Below are positions 56,412 through 64,000 of a stretch of 64,000 nucleotides of DNA, piece by piece. The notes beneath the pieces are model-generated. The model searched no databases. It was not told the DNA's origin and saw nothing but the letters and a program-made list of their open reading frames with translations. How positions within the stretch are numbered: the stretch's first letter is position 1; each line of letters starts with the position of its first letter. This DNA comes from Ruminococcus sp. FC2018 (GTDB lineage: Bacteria > Bacillota > Clostridia > Oscillospirales > Ruminococcaceae), in contig NZ_JHXH01000001.1 in NCBI RefSeq assembly GCF_000621805.1, forward strand, positions 124,001 to 188,000, written 5' to 3'. The translations under genes and the position numbers were made by a program.

Positions 56412-57095
56412 ATGAAGTATGAAAACATCGTTTGCGGAGAGTTTATTGACCGCCCCAACAGGTTTATTGCAAATGTTATGATAGATTCAAAGCCTTATGT
56501 ATGCCACGTAAAAAATACCGGAAGGTGTAAAGAGCTACTGATAAAGGGCTGTAAGGTATATCTTGAGAAAAGCGGCAATCCTGAGAGAAAGACACTTTAT
56601 GACCTTGTTGCCGTACAAAAGGGCGAAAGGCTAATAAATATGGACAGCCAGGCACCTAACAAAGCAGCCTTTGAGTGGCTCGTAAACAAAAAGCCCTTTG
56701 GTGAGGGCTGGAGGGTGTTGGCTGAGAAGAGCTACAAAAAATCCCGCTTTGACTTTATGCTGGAGCATGAAAGCGGCAGGAAAATGTATCTTGAGGTGAA
56801 GGGATGCACACTTGAGGAAAACGGGGTCGTAATGTTTCCCGACGCTCCGACTCAGCGTGGGTTAAGGCATATAGGCGAGCTTATCGAGTGTATCAAAGAC
56901 GGTTATGAAGCTGTGCTGCTTATTCTTGTGCAGATGAAGGACGTTAAGTATTTTACCCCCAACTATGCAACACACAAAGAGTTCGGCGATGCAATGAAGC
57001 TTGCATCGGAAAAAGGTGTTAAGCTATTATGCTACGATTGTCTTGTTGCCCCCGATTCAATGGTTGTGGACAGGGAAGTTGAGATAGTGCTTTAA
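56412..57095 (+). CDS. sfsA: Sugar fermentation stimulation protein A
   Basis: The 227-residue product matches the SfsA family: RFIANVMIDSKPYVCHVKNTGRCKELL (OB-like nucleic-acid-binding front), SRFDFMLEH (Asp), MYLEVKGCTLEENGVVMFPDAPTQRGLRHI (nuclease-like E-x-K site) and HIGELIECI. SfsA resembles restriction-type nucleases and binds DNA; its cellular role is unclear. ATG 56412 has GGGTGA 4-5 nt upstream. ATG 56391 (AAAGGA, 7 nt) is a real alternative, but it overlaps a good promoter (TTGAAA, 17 nt, TATGCT ending at 56393), which favours the later start. Confidence 0.9.
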   Translation: MKYENIVCGEFIDRPNRFIANVMIDSKPYVCHVKNTGRCKELLIKGCKVYLEKSGNPERKTLYDLVAVQKGERLINMDSQAPNKAAFEWLVNKKPFGEGWRVLAEKSYKKSRFDFMLEHESGRKMYLEVKGCTLEENGVVMFPDAPTQRGLRHIGELIECIKDGYEAVLLILVQMKDVKYFTPNYATHKEFGDAMKLASEKGVKLLCYDCLVAPDSMVVDREVEIVL

Positions 57096-57126
57096 AAAAC
57101 TCTCCGTAAAAACGGAGAGCTTTTTT
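57094..57126. terminator. Bidirectional terminator between sfsA and the SDR gene
   Basis: CTCTCCGT pairs with ACGGAGAG around a 4-nt loop and is flanked by A6 and T6, between convergent genes. Confidence 0.9.
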
Positions 57127-57857
57127 CATATCCAGCATCCGTCTACACGGATCACCTGACCGTTGATATAGTCAGCCTTTTCACTTGCGATAAATGATAC
57201 CGCATTTGCAATATCCTGCACAGTTCCCAGCCTGCCGCAGGGAATATCCTCGATTATTGCCGCTTTGTCCTGCTGTGAAAGTGAGGAGTTCATTTTTGTG
57301 TCTATAAACCCGCATGATATACAGTTGACCCTTATTCCGCTTGGTCCTTCCTCACGGGCAAGTGCCTTTGTAAATCCGATCAGTCCGGCTTTTGCCGCAC
57401 TGTAAGCGACCTCGCAGGATGCACCCTTTTCACCCCATACAGATGAAATATTGATTATGCAGCCTTTTTTTGCGTGGATCATATCTGCAAGCACCTGCCT
57501 TGAAACTTCCATTGCTCCAAGAAGGTCGGTGTTTATCATTTTTGAAAGATCCCGGTAGCTGTTGTCGGTAAACAGCCTGATGTCTGCTGTGCCTGCGTTA
57601 TTCACAAGAAGCTCAACGCTGCCAAGCTCTTTTTTTATCTGCTCAAGAGCATTTGAAATGCTCACGCTGTTTGTGATGTCACATTCCACAGCAATAGCCT
57701 TTGTACAGTCTGAATTAAGCCTCTGTGAAAGCTCACAGGCGGAGTTTTTGTTACTGTTGAAACCAAGTGCAACGCTGAATCCGTCTTTTGCCAGCTGCAT
57801 TGAAACAGCTCTGCCGATATCACCGCTTGCCCCTGTGATAAATGCGACCTTACCCAT
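57126..57857 (-). CDS. Short-chain dehydrogenase, FabG-like (3-oxoacyl-ACP reductase family)
   Basis: The ATG at 57857 has GGAGG at 7 nt. The 243 residues show a classic SDR: VAFITGASGDIGRAV (TGxxxGxG), NNAGTAD, INISSVWGEKG (catalytic Ser), YSAAKAGL (YxxxK) and IRVNCISCGFIDTKM. FabG reduces beta-ketoacyl-ACP with NADPH, but no fatty acid genes are nearby, so a stand-alone oxidoreductase with another ketone substrate is equally possible. Confidence 0.9.
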   Translation of the reverse strand: MGKVAFITGASGDIGRAVSMQLAKDGFSVALGFNSNKNSACELSQRLNSDCTKAIAVECDITNSVSISNALEQIKKELGSVELLVNNAGTADIRLFTDNSYRDLSKMINTDLLGAMEVSRQVLADMIHAKKGCIINISSVWGEKGASCEVAYSAAKAGLIGFTKALAREEGPSGIRVNCISCGFIDTKMNSSLSQQDKAAIIEDIPCGRLGTVQDIANAVSFIASEKADYINGQVIRVDGCWI

Positions 57858-57915
57858 AGTCACACCTCCGAAAAGTTGTTATTATCATAATAACATACTT
57901 TTGCTGCTTTTTCAA

Positions 57916-58101
57916 CTATAACTTTATATCATTCACCCACTCACGGGCTTTTTCGGCATTCTCATCACTGCGGTTATAGACTCTTCCACTGACTTCGGTA
58001 AAATTATCCGTTATTATAAGCTCCTGGTTTCGGGGAACAACATTCTTTGGAGTATATATTTTTGTGCCATCCGATAAGTGCTTATTATTTTTCTTTTTCA
58101 T
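57916..58101 (-). CDS. Small protein of unknown function, 61 residues
   Basis: The ATG at 58101 has AAAGGAG at 8 nt. The basic start (KKKNNKHLSDG), central NVVPRNQELIITD and C-terminal NAEKAREWVNDIKL suggest a soluble small protein. It resembles short conserved proteins of unknown function seen in Clostridia (possibly DUF3787-like, from memory, unverified). It stands between the SDR gene and valS on the same strand. Confidence 0.65.
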   Translation of the reverse strand: MKKKNNKHLSDGTKIYTPKNVVPRNQELIITDNFTEVSGRVYNRSDENAEKAREWVNDIKL

Positions 58102-58175
58102 TTTTTACGCTCCTTTCTTCTAAATTGTATTATTATTTTTCCCTGGGACACATTATTTTATTAAAGAAAAAAACT

Positions 58176-58215
58176 CCAAAAAAAGAGCTTTCCCCGATCC
58201 TCGGGAAAAGCCCTT
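58176..58215 (-). terminator. Terminator after valS
   Basis: On the minus strand a GGGCTTTTCCCGA stem pairs with TCGGGGAAAGCTC and is followed by seven T residues. Confidence 0.88.
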
Positions 58216-58223
58216 TGCGTGTA

Positions 58224-60848
58224 TTATCTGTTCAAAAGAGAAGCAAGGGATTCCTTTATTTTTTCCATTTTTTCCTCTGCCTTGGCAAGCTTTGCCTTTT
58301 CTGCTTCGATAAGCGCAGCAGGTGCCTTTGCGATAAAGCCCTGATTGTTCAGCTTCTTGCTTAGGAAGTCTATGTCCTTTTGTATCTTCTCCTTGTCCTT
58401 GTTAAGACGAGCAGTCTCCTTCTCAACATCAATGATGTCCGAAAGAGGTATAAAGAACCTTGCGCAGTCGGTAACTACCGTAACGCAGTCCTTTTCCTCA
58501 ACCTTTTCACTTATGTTGACCTCGCTTGCGTATGCAAGACGTTCAAAGAACATTTCGCCCTGTGCAAAAACATCTTTCTGAGTGGTTTCAATAAACAGCT
58601 TAGCCTTCTTTGAAGGCGGAACGTTCATCTCGCCTCTGCAGTTTCTGATGCCCTTTATTCCGGCGATGATCTTTTCAAATGTCGCCTCATCTTCGGCATA
58701 TTTCAGATCTTCGTCATAAACAGGGAACTCCTGGAGCATTATTGCGGTGCCGTCGTTTACAAGTGCCTGCCATATTTCCTCTGTGATAAACGGCATGAAC
58801 GGATGAAGCAGTTTCAGCATACCCTTCATTACCCATACAAGCACCTGCTGAGCGGTAGCTTCAGTCTCACCGCCTGCTGCGATACGAGGCTTTGTAAGTT
58901 CGATATACCAGTCACAGTAAACGTCCCAGATAAAGTCGTAAAGCTTCTGGACTGCAACGCCAAGCTCAAATTTTTCAAGGTTTTCTCCAACCTCTTTTGC
59001 CAGCGTGTTGAATTTTGAAATGACCCACTTGTCCTCAACATTGAGATTTTCGGGGAGTTTTTCTGCCTTGAAACCGTCCGGCAGATTCATCATGATAAAT
59101 CTTGCAGCGTTCCATATCTTGTTTGCAAAGTTTCTTGATGCCTTGACTTTTTCCTCCATGAAACGCATATCGTTTCCGGGGGAGTTGCCTGTTGCAAGCA
59201 TGAACCTGAGAGCATCTGCGCCGTAGTTGTCGATTATCTCCAGAGGGTCAATACCGTTGCCAAGGGATTTGGACATCTTTCTGCCCTGGGCATCTCTTAC
59301 AAGTCCGTGGATAAGCACGGTGCTGAATGGCTTTTGGTGCATATGCTCCATGCCTGCAACCATCATTCTTGAAACCCAGAATGTGATTATATCATAACCT
59401 GTTACAAGCGTGTTTGTAGGGTAGTAATAATCAAGGTCCTTTGTCTGCTCGGGCCAGCCAAGAGTGGAGAACGGCCAAAGTGCCGATGAGAACCATGTGT
59501 CAAGTGTATCCGGATCCTGTCTCATTAGTTTGCCGCATTTTGGACAAACCGCACTGCTTTCACGTGTTACAACCGTTTCTCCGCAGTCATCACAGTAGAA
59601 TGCAGGTATACGGTGTCCCCACCACAGCTGACGGGATACGCACCAGTCACGTATATCTTCCATCCAGTGATAATAGTTTTTATCAAATCTTGCAGGAATA
59701 AACTTTGTTTCTCCCGTTCTGACAGCCTCTATTGCAGGCTTTGCAAGCTCTTTCATCTTAACGAACCATTGGAGAGAAACTCTCGGTTCTACCGTAGTTC
59801 CGCAGCGGTAGCAGGTGCCCACATTGTGCTCGTGTTCCTCGGTCTTTACAAGGAAACCACCCTTTTCAAGATCTTCAACTATTTTCTTTCTTGCGTCGTA
59901 TCTGTCCATTCCGGCATAAGCAGGGTAGTCGTCAACGATCTTTGCATCCTCAGTGAGCACATTGATGATCGGCAGGTTATGTCTTGCGCCGACCTCAAAG
60001 TCGTTGGGGTCATGTGCAGGAGTGATCTTTACAACGCCCGTACCGAATTCCATATCTACATAGTTGTCCGCAACAACAGGTATTTCCCTGTTTACAAGCG
60101 GAAGCAGGACTGTCTTTCCGATTATGTCCTTGTATCTTTCGTCCTTGGGGTTAACTGCGATAGCGGTATCACCAAGCAGTGTCTCCGGTCTTGTGGTGGC
60201 AAGCTCTACATAACCGCTGCCGTCTGTAAGGGGATACCTCAGATGCCAGAAATGTCCTGCCTGGTCCTCGTATTCAACCTCTGCGTTTGAGATAGAGGTC
60301 TTGCAGTGAGGACACCAGTTGATGATCCTTTCGCCTCTGTAAATGTATCCTTTTTCATAGTACTTAACAAAAACATCCTTGACTGCCTTAGTGCAGCCCT
60401 CGTCCATTGTAAAGCGTTCCCTTGACCAGTCACATGAGGAACCTATCCTTTTGAGCTGGGAAACGATACGACCGCCGTATTGCTTTTTCCAGTCCCATGC
60501 ACGCTCAAGGAATCCGTCTCTGCCAAGCTGATCCTTGGTAATGCCCTCTTTGCGCATCTGTTCAACGATCTTGGCTTCTGTTGCAATGGAAGCATGGTCG
60601 GTTCCCGGTACCCACAGTGCGCTGTAACCGCTCATTCTCTTCCAGCGTATAAGAATATCCTGAAGTGTATTGTCAAGGGCGTGCCCCATGTGAAGCTGTC
60701 CGGTAATATTCGGAGGCGGCATTACGATACAGTAAGGCTCCTTCTCCGGGTCCGGATCAGCCCTGAACATATTGCCGTCAAGCCAGAACTTATATATCCT
60801 GTCTTCGACTTGTGAAGGATCATAAACCTTGTTAAGCTCTTTTTTCAT
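58224..60848 (-). CDS. valS: Valyl-tRNA synthetase
   Basis: Charges tRNA-Val. The ATG at 60848 (AAAGGACAGG upstream) gives 874 residues, the usual length. HIGH motif as PPPNITGQLHMGHALDN, KMSKS as KMSKSLGNGIDPLE, the editing domain with TTRPETLLGDTA and DPNDFEVG, two Cys pairs (CDDCGE and CPKCGK), and a C-terminal coiled-coil arm (RLNKDKEKIQKDIDFLSKKL) typical of ValRS. I see no T-box leader in the 60 nt or so upstream, although many Firmicutes valS genes have one. Confidence 0.97.
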   Translation of the reverse strand: MKKELNKVYDPSQVEDRIYKFWLDGNMFRADPDPEKEPYCIVMPPPNITGQLHMGHALDNTLQDILIRWKRMSGYSALWVPGTDHASIATEAKIVEQMRKEGITKDQLGRDGFLERAWDWKKQYGGRIVSQLKRIGSSCDWSRERFTMDEGCTKAVKDVFVKYYEKGYIYRGERIINWCPHCKTSISNAEVEYEDQAGHFWHLRYPLTDGSGYVELATTRPETLLGDTAIAVNPKDERYKDIIGKTVLLPLVNREIPVVADNYVDMEFGTGVVKITPAHDPNDFEVGARHNLPIINVLTEDAKIVDDYPAYAGMDRYDARKKIVEDLEKGGFLVKTEEHEHNVGTCYRCGTTVEPRVSLQWFVKMKELAKPAIEAVRTGETKFIPARFDKNYYHWMEDIRDWCVSRQLWWGHRIPAFYCDDCGETVVTRESSAVCPKCGKLMRQDPDTLDTWFSSALWPFSTLGWPEQTKDLDYYYPTNTLVTGYDIITFWVSRMMVAGMEHMHQKPFSTVLIHGLVRDAQGRKMSKSLGNGIDPLEIIDNYGADALRFMLATGNSPGNDMRFMEEKVKASRNFANKIWNAARFIMMNLPDGFKAEKLPENLNVEDKWVISKFNTLAKEVGENLEKFELGVAVQKLYDFIWDVYCDWYIELTKPRIAAGGETEATAQQVLVWVMKGMLKLLHPFMPFITEEIWQALVNDGTAIMLQEFPVYDEDLKYAEDEATFEKIIAGIKGIRNCRGEMNVPPSKKAKLFIETTQKDVFAQGEMFFERLAYASEVNISEKVEEKDCVTVVTDCARFFIPLSDIIDVEKETARLNKDKEKIQKDIDFLSKKLNNQGFIAKAPAALIEAEKAKLAKAEEKMEKIKESLASLLNR

Positions 60849-61049
60849 AAAATCCTGTCCTTTCAATGTTATCGAACAATTAAACATCTTATATTATCGC
60901 ACTTTTGCCCTGTGATGTCAAGTGGTAAAAGACTAAAACCCGCCATAAAATCGGTGAAATAATGAAGCTGCAGAACCTTTATTGTGCAAAATAGCTATAT
61001 TGTAAAAGTATGGATTTTCAAATTTGTAAAAAAAATAGTTCCAAAGCCC

Positions 61050-61076
61050 TTGACAAATCTTTGGAAAAGGTATAAA
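61050..61076 (+). promoter_or_regulatory. Heat-shock operon promoter
   Basis: TTGACA (61050-61055) is followed by TATAAA (61071-61076) at 15 nt, or by a weaker TAAACT at 17 nt. It lies just before the CIRCE operator. Confidence 0.7.
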
Positions 61077-61082
61077 CTATAC

Positions 61083-61109
61083 TTAGCACTCAAAGGGCAA
61101 GAGTGCTAA
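61083..61109 (+). promoter_or_regulatory. CIRCE operator (HrcA binding site)
   Basis: TTAGCACTC and GAGTGCTAA, separated by 9 nt, form a perfect match to the CIRCE element, overlapping the transcription start region of hrcA-grpE-dnaK. HrcA should repress the operon here and release it on heat shock. Confidence 0.97.
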
Positions 61110-61154
61110 CACTTCAAATACAGGATTGCTAATTATGACTATGCAGGTGAGATC

Positions 61155-62207
61155 ATGGATGACAGAAAGCTGAAAATACTTACAGCGGTGGTCGATGAAT
61201 ATATCGTAACCGGAGAACCTGTAGGTTCAAAGGCGATAATGAAGCACGTTAAGGCTTCATCTGCAACCATAAGAAATGAGATGGCAGAGCTTGAAAAACA
61301 GGGCTATCTTGAACAGCCCCATACCTCTGCGGGTCGTGTGCCCACATATAACGGTTACAGGCTTTATGTAGATATGCTCACCGAGTCGGATCCGCTGAGC
61401 GCAGACGAAAAAAAAGTTCTGGATCAGATGCTGGATACGGACTATATCTCCGAGGACGACCTTGTTGAAAGCGCGTCCCTTGCGTTGGCACAGCTCACGA
61501 AATGCGCCACGGTAATCGCCGATTCCACACCAAAGTTCTCGATGATCTCAAAGGTTGAGGTCATTCCTACAGGTAAAAGAATGTATGTTATCCTGATGGT
61601 AACGTCAGGGGGAATGATAAAAAACAAAGCGTTCAGACTTGAATTTGACCTTGATAATGAACAGCTTGAGTTTTTCAATAACTTTGTCAAGGAAAATCTG
61701 GACGGTCTGCCTGTCAGCGCACTTTCAGACGAATATGTTGATAAGCTTGTGGCTGCAATGGGCGCATACATGATTACACTTTCGCCTATATTCTCCGAGG
61801 TTATAAAGATGACAAAGGAGATCAGGGCACAGGACGTAAAGGTCAAGGGACATAAAAATCTTCTGACCTGTAAGGACTTCAATCAGAATGAGATAATTTC
61901 GTTCCTTGATGATGACACGCAGCAGATCTCAAAGTTTATCGACGATACTTTTTCCGATCTGCAGGTCATGTTCTCAGATGAAAAGGACGGCTTTGTTATC
62001 CATAATTCTTCGGTCATCACAGCACCTTACAAAAAGAACGGAAAAAATGCAGGATCTCTGGGACTTATCGGTCCTATGCGGCTTGATTATAAAAAATTTA
62101 TACCTTATCTTGAATACTTTACCGACAGGATCTCCCAGATGCTCACCGAGCATGATGAGAGCGGCGATACAGCAGTCGTAGATGAAGATTCGGAAGATAA
62201 AAGTTAG
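61155..62207 (+). CDS. hrcA: Heat-inducible transcription repressor HrcA
   Basis: Represses the heat-shock operon by binding CIRCE; activity depends on GroEL folding. The 350 residues have an N-terminal winged helix (KILTAVVDEYIVTGEPVGSKAI ... SSATIRNEMAELEKQGYLEQPHTSAGRVPT) followed by the GAF-like and dimerisation parts (GSLGLIGPMRLDYKKFIPYLEYFTD). Site CAGGTGAG upstream of the ATG. It autoregulates through the operator 46 nt upstream. Confidence 0.97.
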   Translation: MDDRKLKILTAVVDEYIVTGEPVGSKAIMKHVKASSATIRNEMAELEKQGYLEQPHTSAGRVPTYNGYRLYVDMLTESDPLSADEKKVLDQMLDTDYISEDDLVESASLALAQLTKCATVIADSTPKFSMISKVEVIPTGKRMYVILMVTSGGMIKNKAFRLEFDLDNEQLEFFNNFVKENLDGLPVSALSDEYVDKLVAAMGAYMITLSPIFSEVIKMTKEIRAQDVKVKGHKNLLTCKDFNQNEIISFLDDDTQQISKFIDDTFSDLQVMFSDEKDGFVIHNSSVITAPYKKNGKNAGSLGLIGPMRLDYKKFIPYLEYFTDRISQMLTEHDESGDTAVVDEDSEDKS

Positions 62208-62225
62208 GAAAGGAAGGCAAACAAA

Positions 62226-62828
62226 TTGAGTGACGAGATAAAGCAGGAGCTGGATCAGGAAGAGACCAACGCTGCCGAAGCTGAGGAGACTGTGCAGCAG
62301 GATCAGGAAAGCGAAGCTGAACAGGCAGAGGAAACCGCTCAGCCACAGGAGTCTGAGGAAACTGAACAGCAGCAGGAGCAGGAGCCTACTGAAGAGGAAA
62401 AGCTGAGAAAAGAGCTTGAGGAAAGTAAGGATAAATACCTGCGGCTTATGGCTGAGTACGACAATTTCAGGAAACGTTCCGCAAAGGAAAGATTAGAGCT
62501 TTCCGCAACAGTTAAAGGTAACACCATCAGCGAGATACTTCCGGTGTTTGATAACTTTGAAAGAGCACTTGCCGCTGAAACAGAGGATACGAACTATAAA
62601 GCCGGAGTTGAAATGATCTTCAAACAGTTCGGTGATATGCTCACCAAGCTTGGTGTTGAGATGATCGATCCCCTTGGTCAGACGTTTGACCCCAATATCG
62701 CCAATGCGGTCAATCAGATCGAGGACGAAAAGTATGGCGAAAACGAAGTCGCACAGGTGTTCCAGAAGGGGTATAAGATAGGCGATAAAGTGATAAGATA
62801 TGCTATGGTAGTTGTAGCGAACCCATAA
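62226..62828 (+). CDS. grpE: Nucleotide exchange factor GrpE
   Basis: DnaK cochaperone that releases ADP. The TTG at 62226 has GGAAGG at 8 nt. An acidic Gln/Glu-rich N-terminus (about 1-60) precedes the long helix (EEKLRKELEESKDKYLRLMAEYDNFRKRSAKE) and the C-terminal beta-wing (GVEMIDPLGQTFDPNIANAV, VFQKGYKIGDKVIRYAMVVVA). The 200 residues are typical. It lies 18 nt after hrcA. Confidence 0.96.
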   Translation: MSDEIKQELDQEETNAAEAEETVQQDQESEAEQAEETAQPQESEETEQQQEQEPTEEEKLRKELEESKDKYLRLMAEYDNFRKRSAKERLELSATVKGNTISEILPVFDNFERALAAETEDTNYKAGVEMIFKQFGDMLTKLGVEMIDPLGQTFDPNIANAVNQIEDEKYGENEVAQVFQKGYKIGDKVIRYAMVVVANP

Positions 62829-62872
62829 ACAGTTTAAAATTTAGTTTTATATAAGGAAAGGATGAATGACTT

Positions 62873-64000
62873 ATGGCAAAGATAATCGGTATTGATCTTG
62901 GTACAACAAACTCATGCGTAGCAGTTATGGAGGGCGGCGAAGCAGTCGTTATCCCTAACAGCGAAGGCGCAAGAACAACACCATCCGTTGTGGGCGTTTC
63001 AAAAAACGGTGACAGACTTGTAGGACAGGTAGCAAAAAGACAGGCAGTTACCAACTTTGACAACACCGTGATCTCTATCAAGAGACATATGGGCAGCGAT
63101 TTCAAGGCAAAAATGGGCGGTAAGGAATATACTCCTCAGGAGATCTCCGCTATGATCCTGCAAAAGCTCAAGGCTGATGCAGAGGCTTACCTGGGTGAGA
63201 AGGTAACAGAGGCTGTTATCACAGTTCCTGCTTACTTTACAGACTCCCAGAGACAGGCTACAAAGGATGCCGGTCAGATCGCAGGTCTTACAGTAAAGAG
63301 AATAATCAATGAGCCTACCGCCGCAGCTCTTTCCTACGGCATTGATAAGGAAGAGGACCAGAAGGTCATGGTTTATGACCTGGGCGGCGGTACATTCGAC
63401 GTATCTATCATCGAAATGGGTGACGGCGTTACAGAGGTACTTGCAACCGCAGGTAATAACAGACTTGGCGGCGACGACTTTGACCAGAGAATAATCGACT
63501 GGATGATAAAGGAGTTCAAGGCTTCAGAGGGCGTTGACCTTTCAAACGATAAGATGGCTATGCAGAGACTTAAAGAGGCTGCTGAAAAGGCTAAGATCGA
63601 GCTTTCTTCCACACCTAACTCAACTATCTCTCTGCCGTTCATAACAGCAGATGCAACAGGTCCTAAGCACCTGGAGCTTACACTTACACAGGCTAAGTTC
63701 AACGAAATGACAGCTGACCTTGTAGAGGCTACAATGGGTCCTGTTCGTCAGGCACTTTCCGACTCCGGTCTGTCTGCTGATGAGCTTCAGAAGGTTCTTA
63801 TGGTGGGCGGTTCTTCAAGGATCCCGGCAGTCCAGGACGCTGTAAAGAAGTTCCTTGGCAAAGAGCCTTTCAAGGGCATCAACCCTGACGAGTGCGTTGC
63901 CCTTGGTGCTGCATATCAGGGTGGTGTTCTCGGCGGCGACGTTAAGGAAGGACTGCTGCTTCTGGACGTAACTCCGCTTTCACTTGGTCTTGAAACAATG
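62873..64000 (+). CDS. dnaK: Chaperone DnaK (Hsp70), 3' truncated by window end
   Basis: ATG at 62873 with AAGGAAAGG upstream. The 376 residues visible cover the ATPase domain and the linker region: [20 protein letters not shown] (phosphate 1), [44 protein letters not shown] (phosphate 2) and [11 protein letters not shown] (adenosine). The Gram-positive form, which lacks the 23-24 residue loop of E. coli DnaK in the first lobe, fits the spacing I see. The substrate-binding domain, and any dnaJ gene after it, lie beyond the window. Confidence 0.97.
   Translation, partial: MAKIIGIDLGTTNSCVAVMEGGEAVVIPNSEGARTTPSVVGVSKNGDRLVGQVAKRQAVTNFDNTVISIKRHMGSDFKAKMGGKEYTPQEISAMILQKLKADAEAYLGEKVTEAVITVPAYFTDSQRQATKDAGQIAGLTVKRIINEPTAAALSYGIDKEEDQKVMVYDLGGGTFDVSIIEMGDGVTEVLATAGNNRLGGDDFDQRIIDWMIKEFKASEGVDLSNDKMAMQRLKEAAEKAKIELSSTPNSTISLPFITADATGPKHLELTLTQAKFNEMTADLVEATMGPVRQALSDSGLSADELQKVLMVGGSSRIPAVQDAVKKFLGKEPFKGINPDECVALGAAYQGGVLGGDVKEGLLLLDVTPLSLGLETM

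Noticed and set aside
60849-61049. T-box leader for valS
   Set aside because: No T-box sequence or specifier hairpin is visible in the short leader upstream of valS.
1-64000. CRISPR array or prophage
   Set aside because: No regularly spaced short repeats with unique spacers, no integrase and no phage structural genes are seen; the only repeats are protein-coding or promoter repeats.

Overview
The window looks like a chromosomal segment from a low-to-mid GC Clostridia bacterium, most likely a Ruminococcus-type member of the Oscillospiraceae. The signs are HemZ, SpoIIP, a bifunctional (p)ppGpp synthetase/hydrolase, an ATP-type PEP carboxykinase, AGGAGG-type ribosome sites, several GTG/TTG starts, and large secreted proteins with Ig-like, InlB-like and C-terminal modules typical of gut Clostridia. 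The species assignment is inference.

Region 1 (1-19,700) is an accessory cell-surface region. It holds a 5'-truncated secreted protein, an intact 1,136-residue paralogue, a decayed third paralogue, and an unrelated 1,798-residue secreted protein. Three very short genes, two intact and one broken by a nonsense codon, share a leader-like N-terminus (acidic residues, then ITTS or VTS). Each sits directly behind a large surface-protein gene. Both intact ones are followed by a Ser/Thr-rich membrane-anchored protein, and a SPASM-type radical SAM enzyme lies at the end of one cluster. All three surface genes whose upstream region lies inside the window carry the same promoter element: two perfect 11-bp-spaced direct repeats ending exactly 9 nt before a -10 box. 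I regard this combination as the most likely undescribed system here. Cardiolipin synthase and an M48-like peptidase sit inside the same region.

Region 2 (19,700-28,000) is mostly housekeeping: tRNA-Ser(CGA), a thioesterase, PTS enzyme I, two acetyltransferases, PEP carboxykinase, tRNA-Arg(CCT), an HD protein, and an ECF sigma factor overlapping a membrane protein that is probably its anti-sigma factor.

Region 3 (28,000-42,600) is one long collinear run: recJ, rel, an MBL-fold hydrolase, hemZ, an RNA m5U methyltransferase, an AlkD-like glycosylase, a yhaO/yhaN-like nuclease pair and an unknown gene, with very short gaps or overlaps. An nfeD-SPFH membrane pair with its own promoter follows.

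Region 4 (42,600-58,200) mixes envelope and signalling genes: a 49-residue membrane protein, an M15 carboxypeptidase, SpoIIP, a cohesin-like membrane protein, a polysaccharide-deacetylase-like protein, a chemoreceptor followed by phosphofructokinase, an epimerase, a class III nucleotide cyclase, a deletion derivative of an IS3-family element, two lipoproteins, SfsA, a FabG-like reductase and a small unknown protein.

Region 5 (58,200-64,000) holds valS facing a CIRCE-controlled hrcA-grpE-dnaK heat-shock operon, whose dnaK runs off the end of the window. All functional calls rest on motif recognition by eye; no database search was possible.
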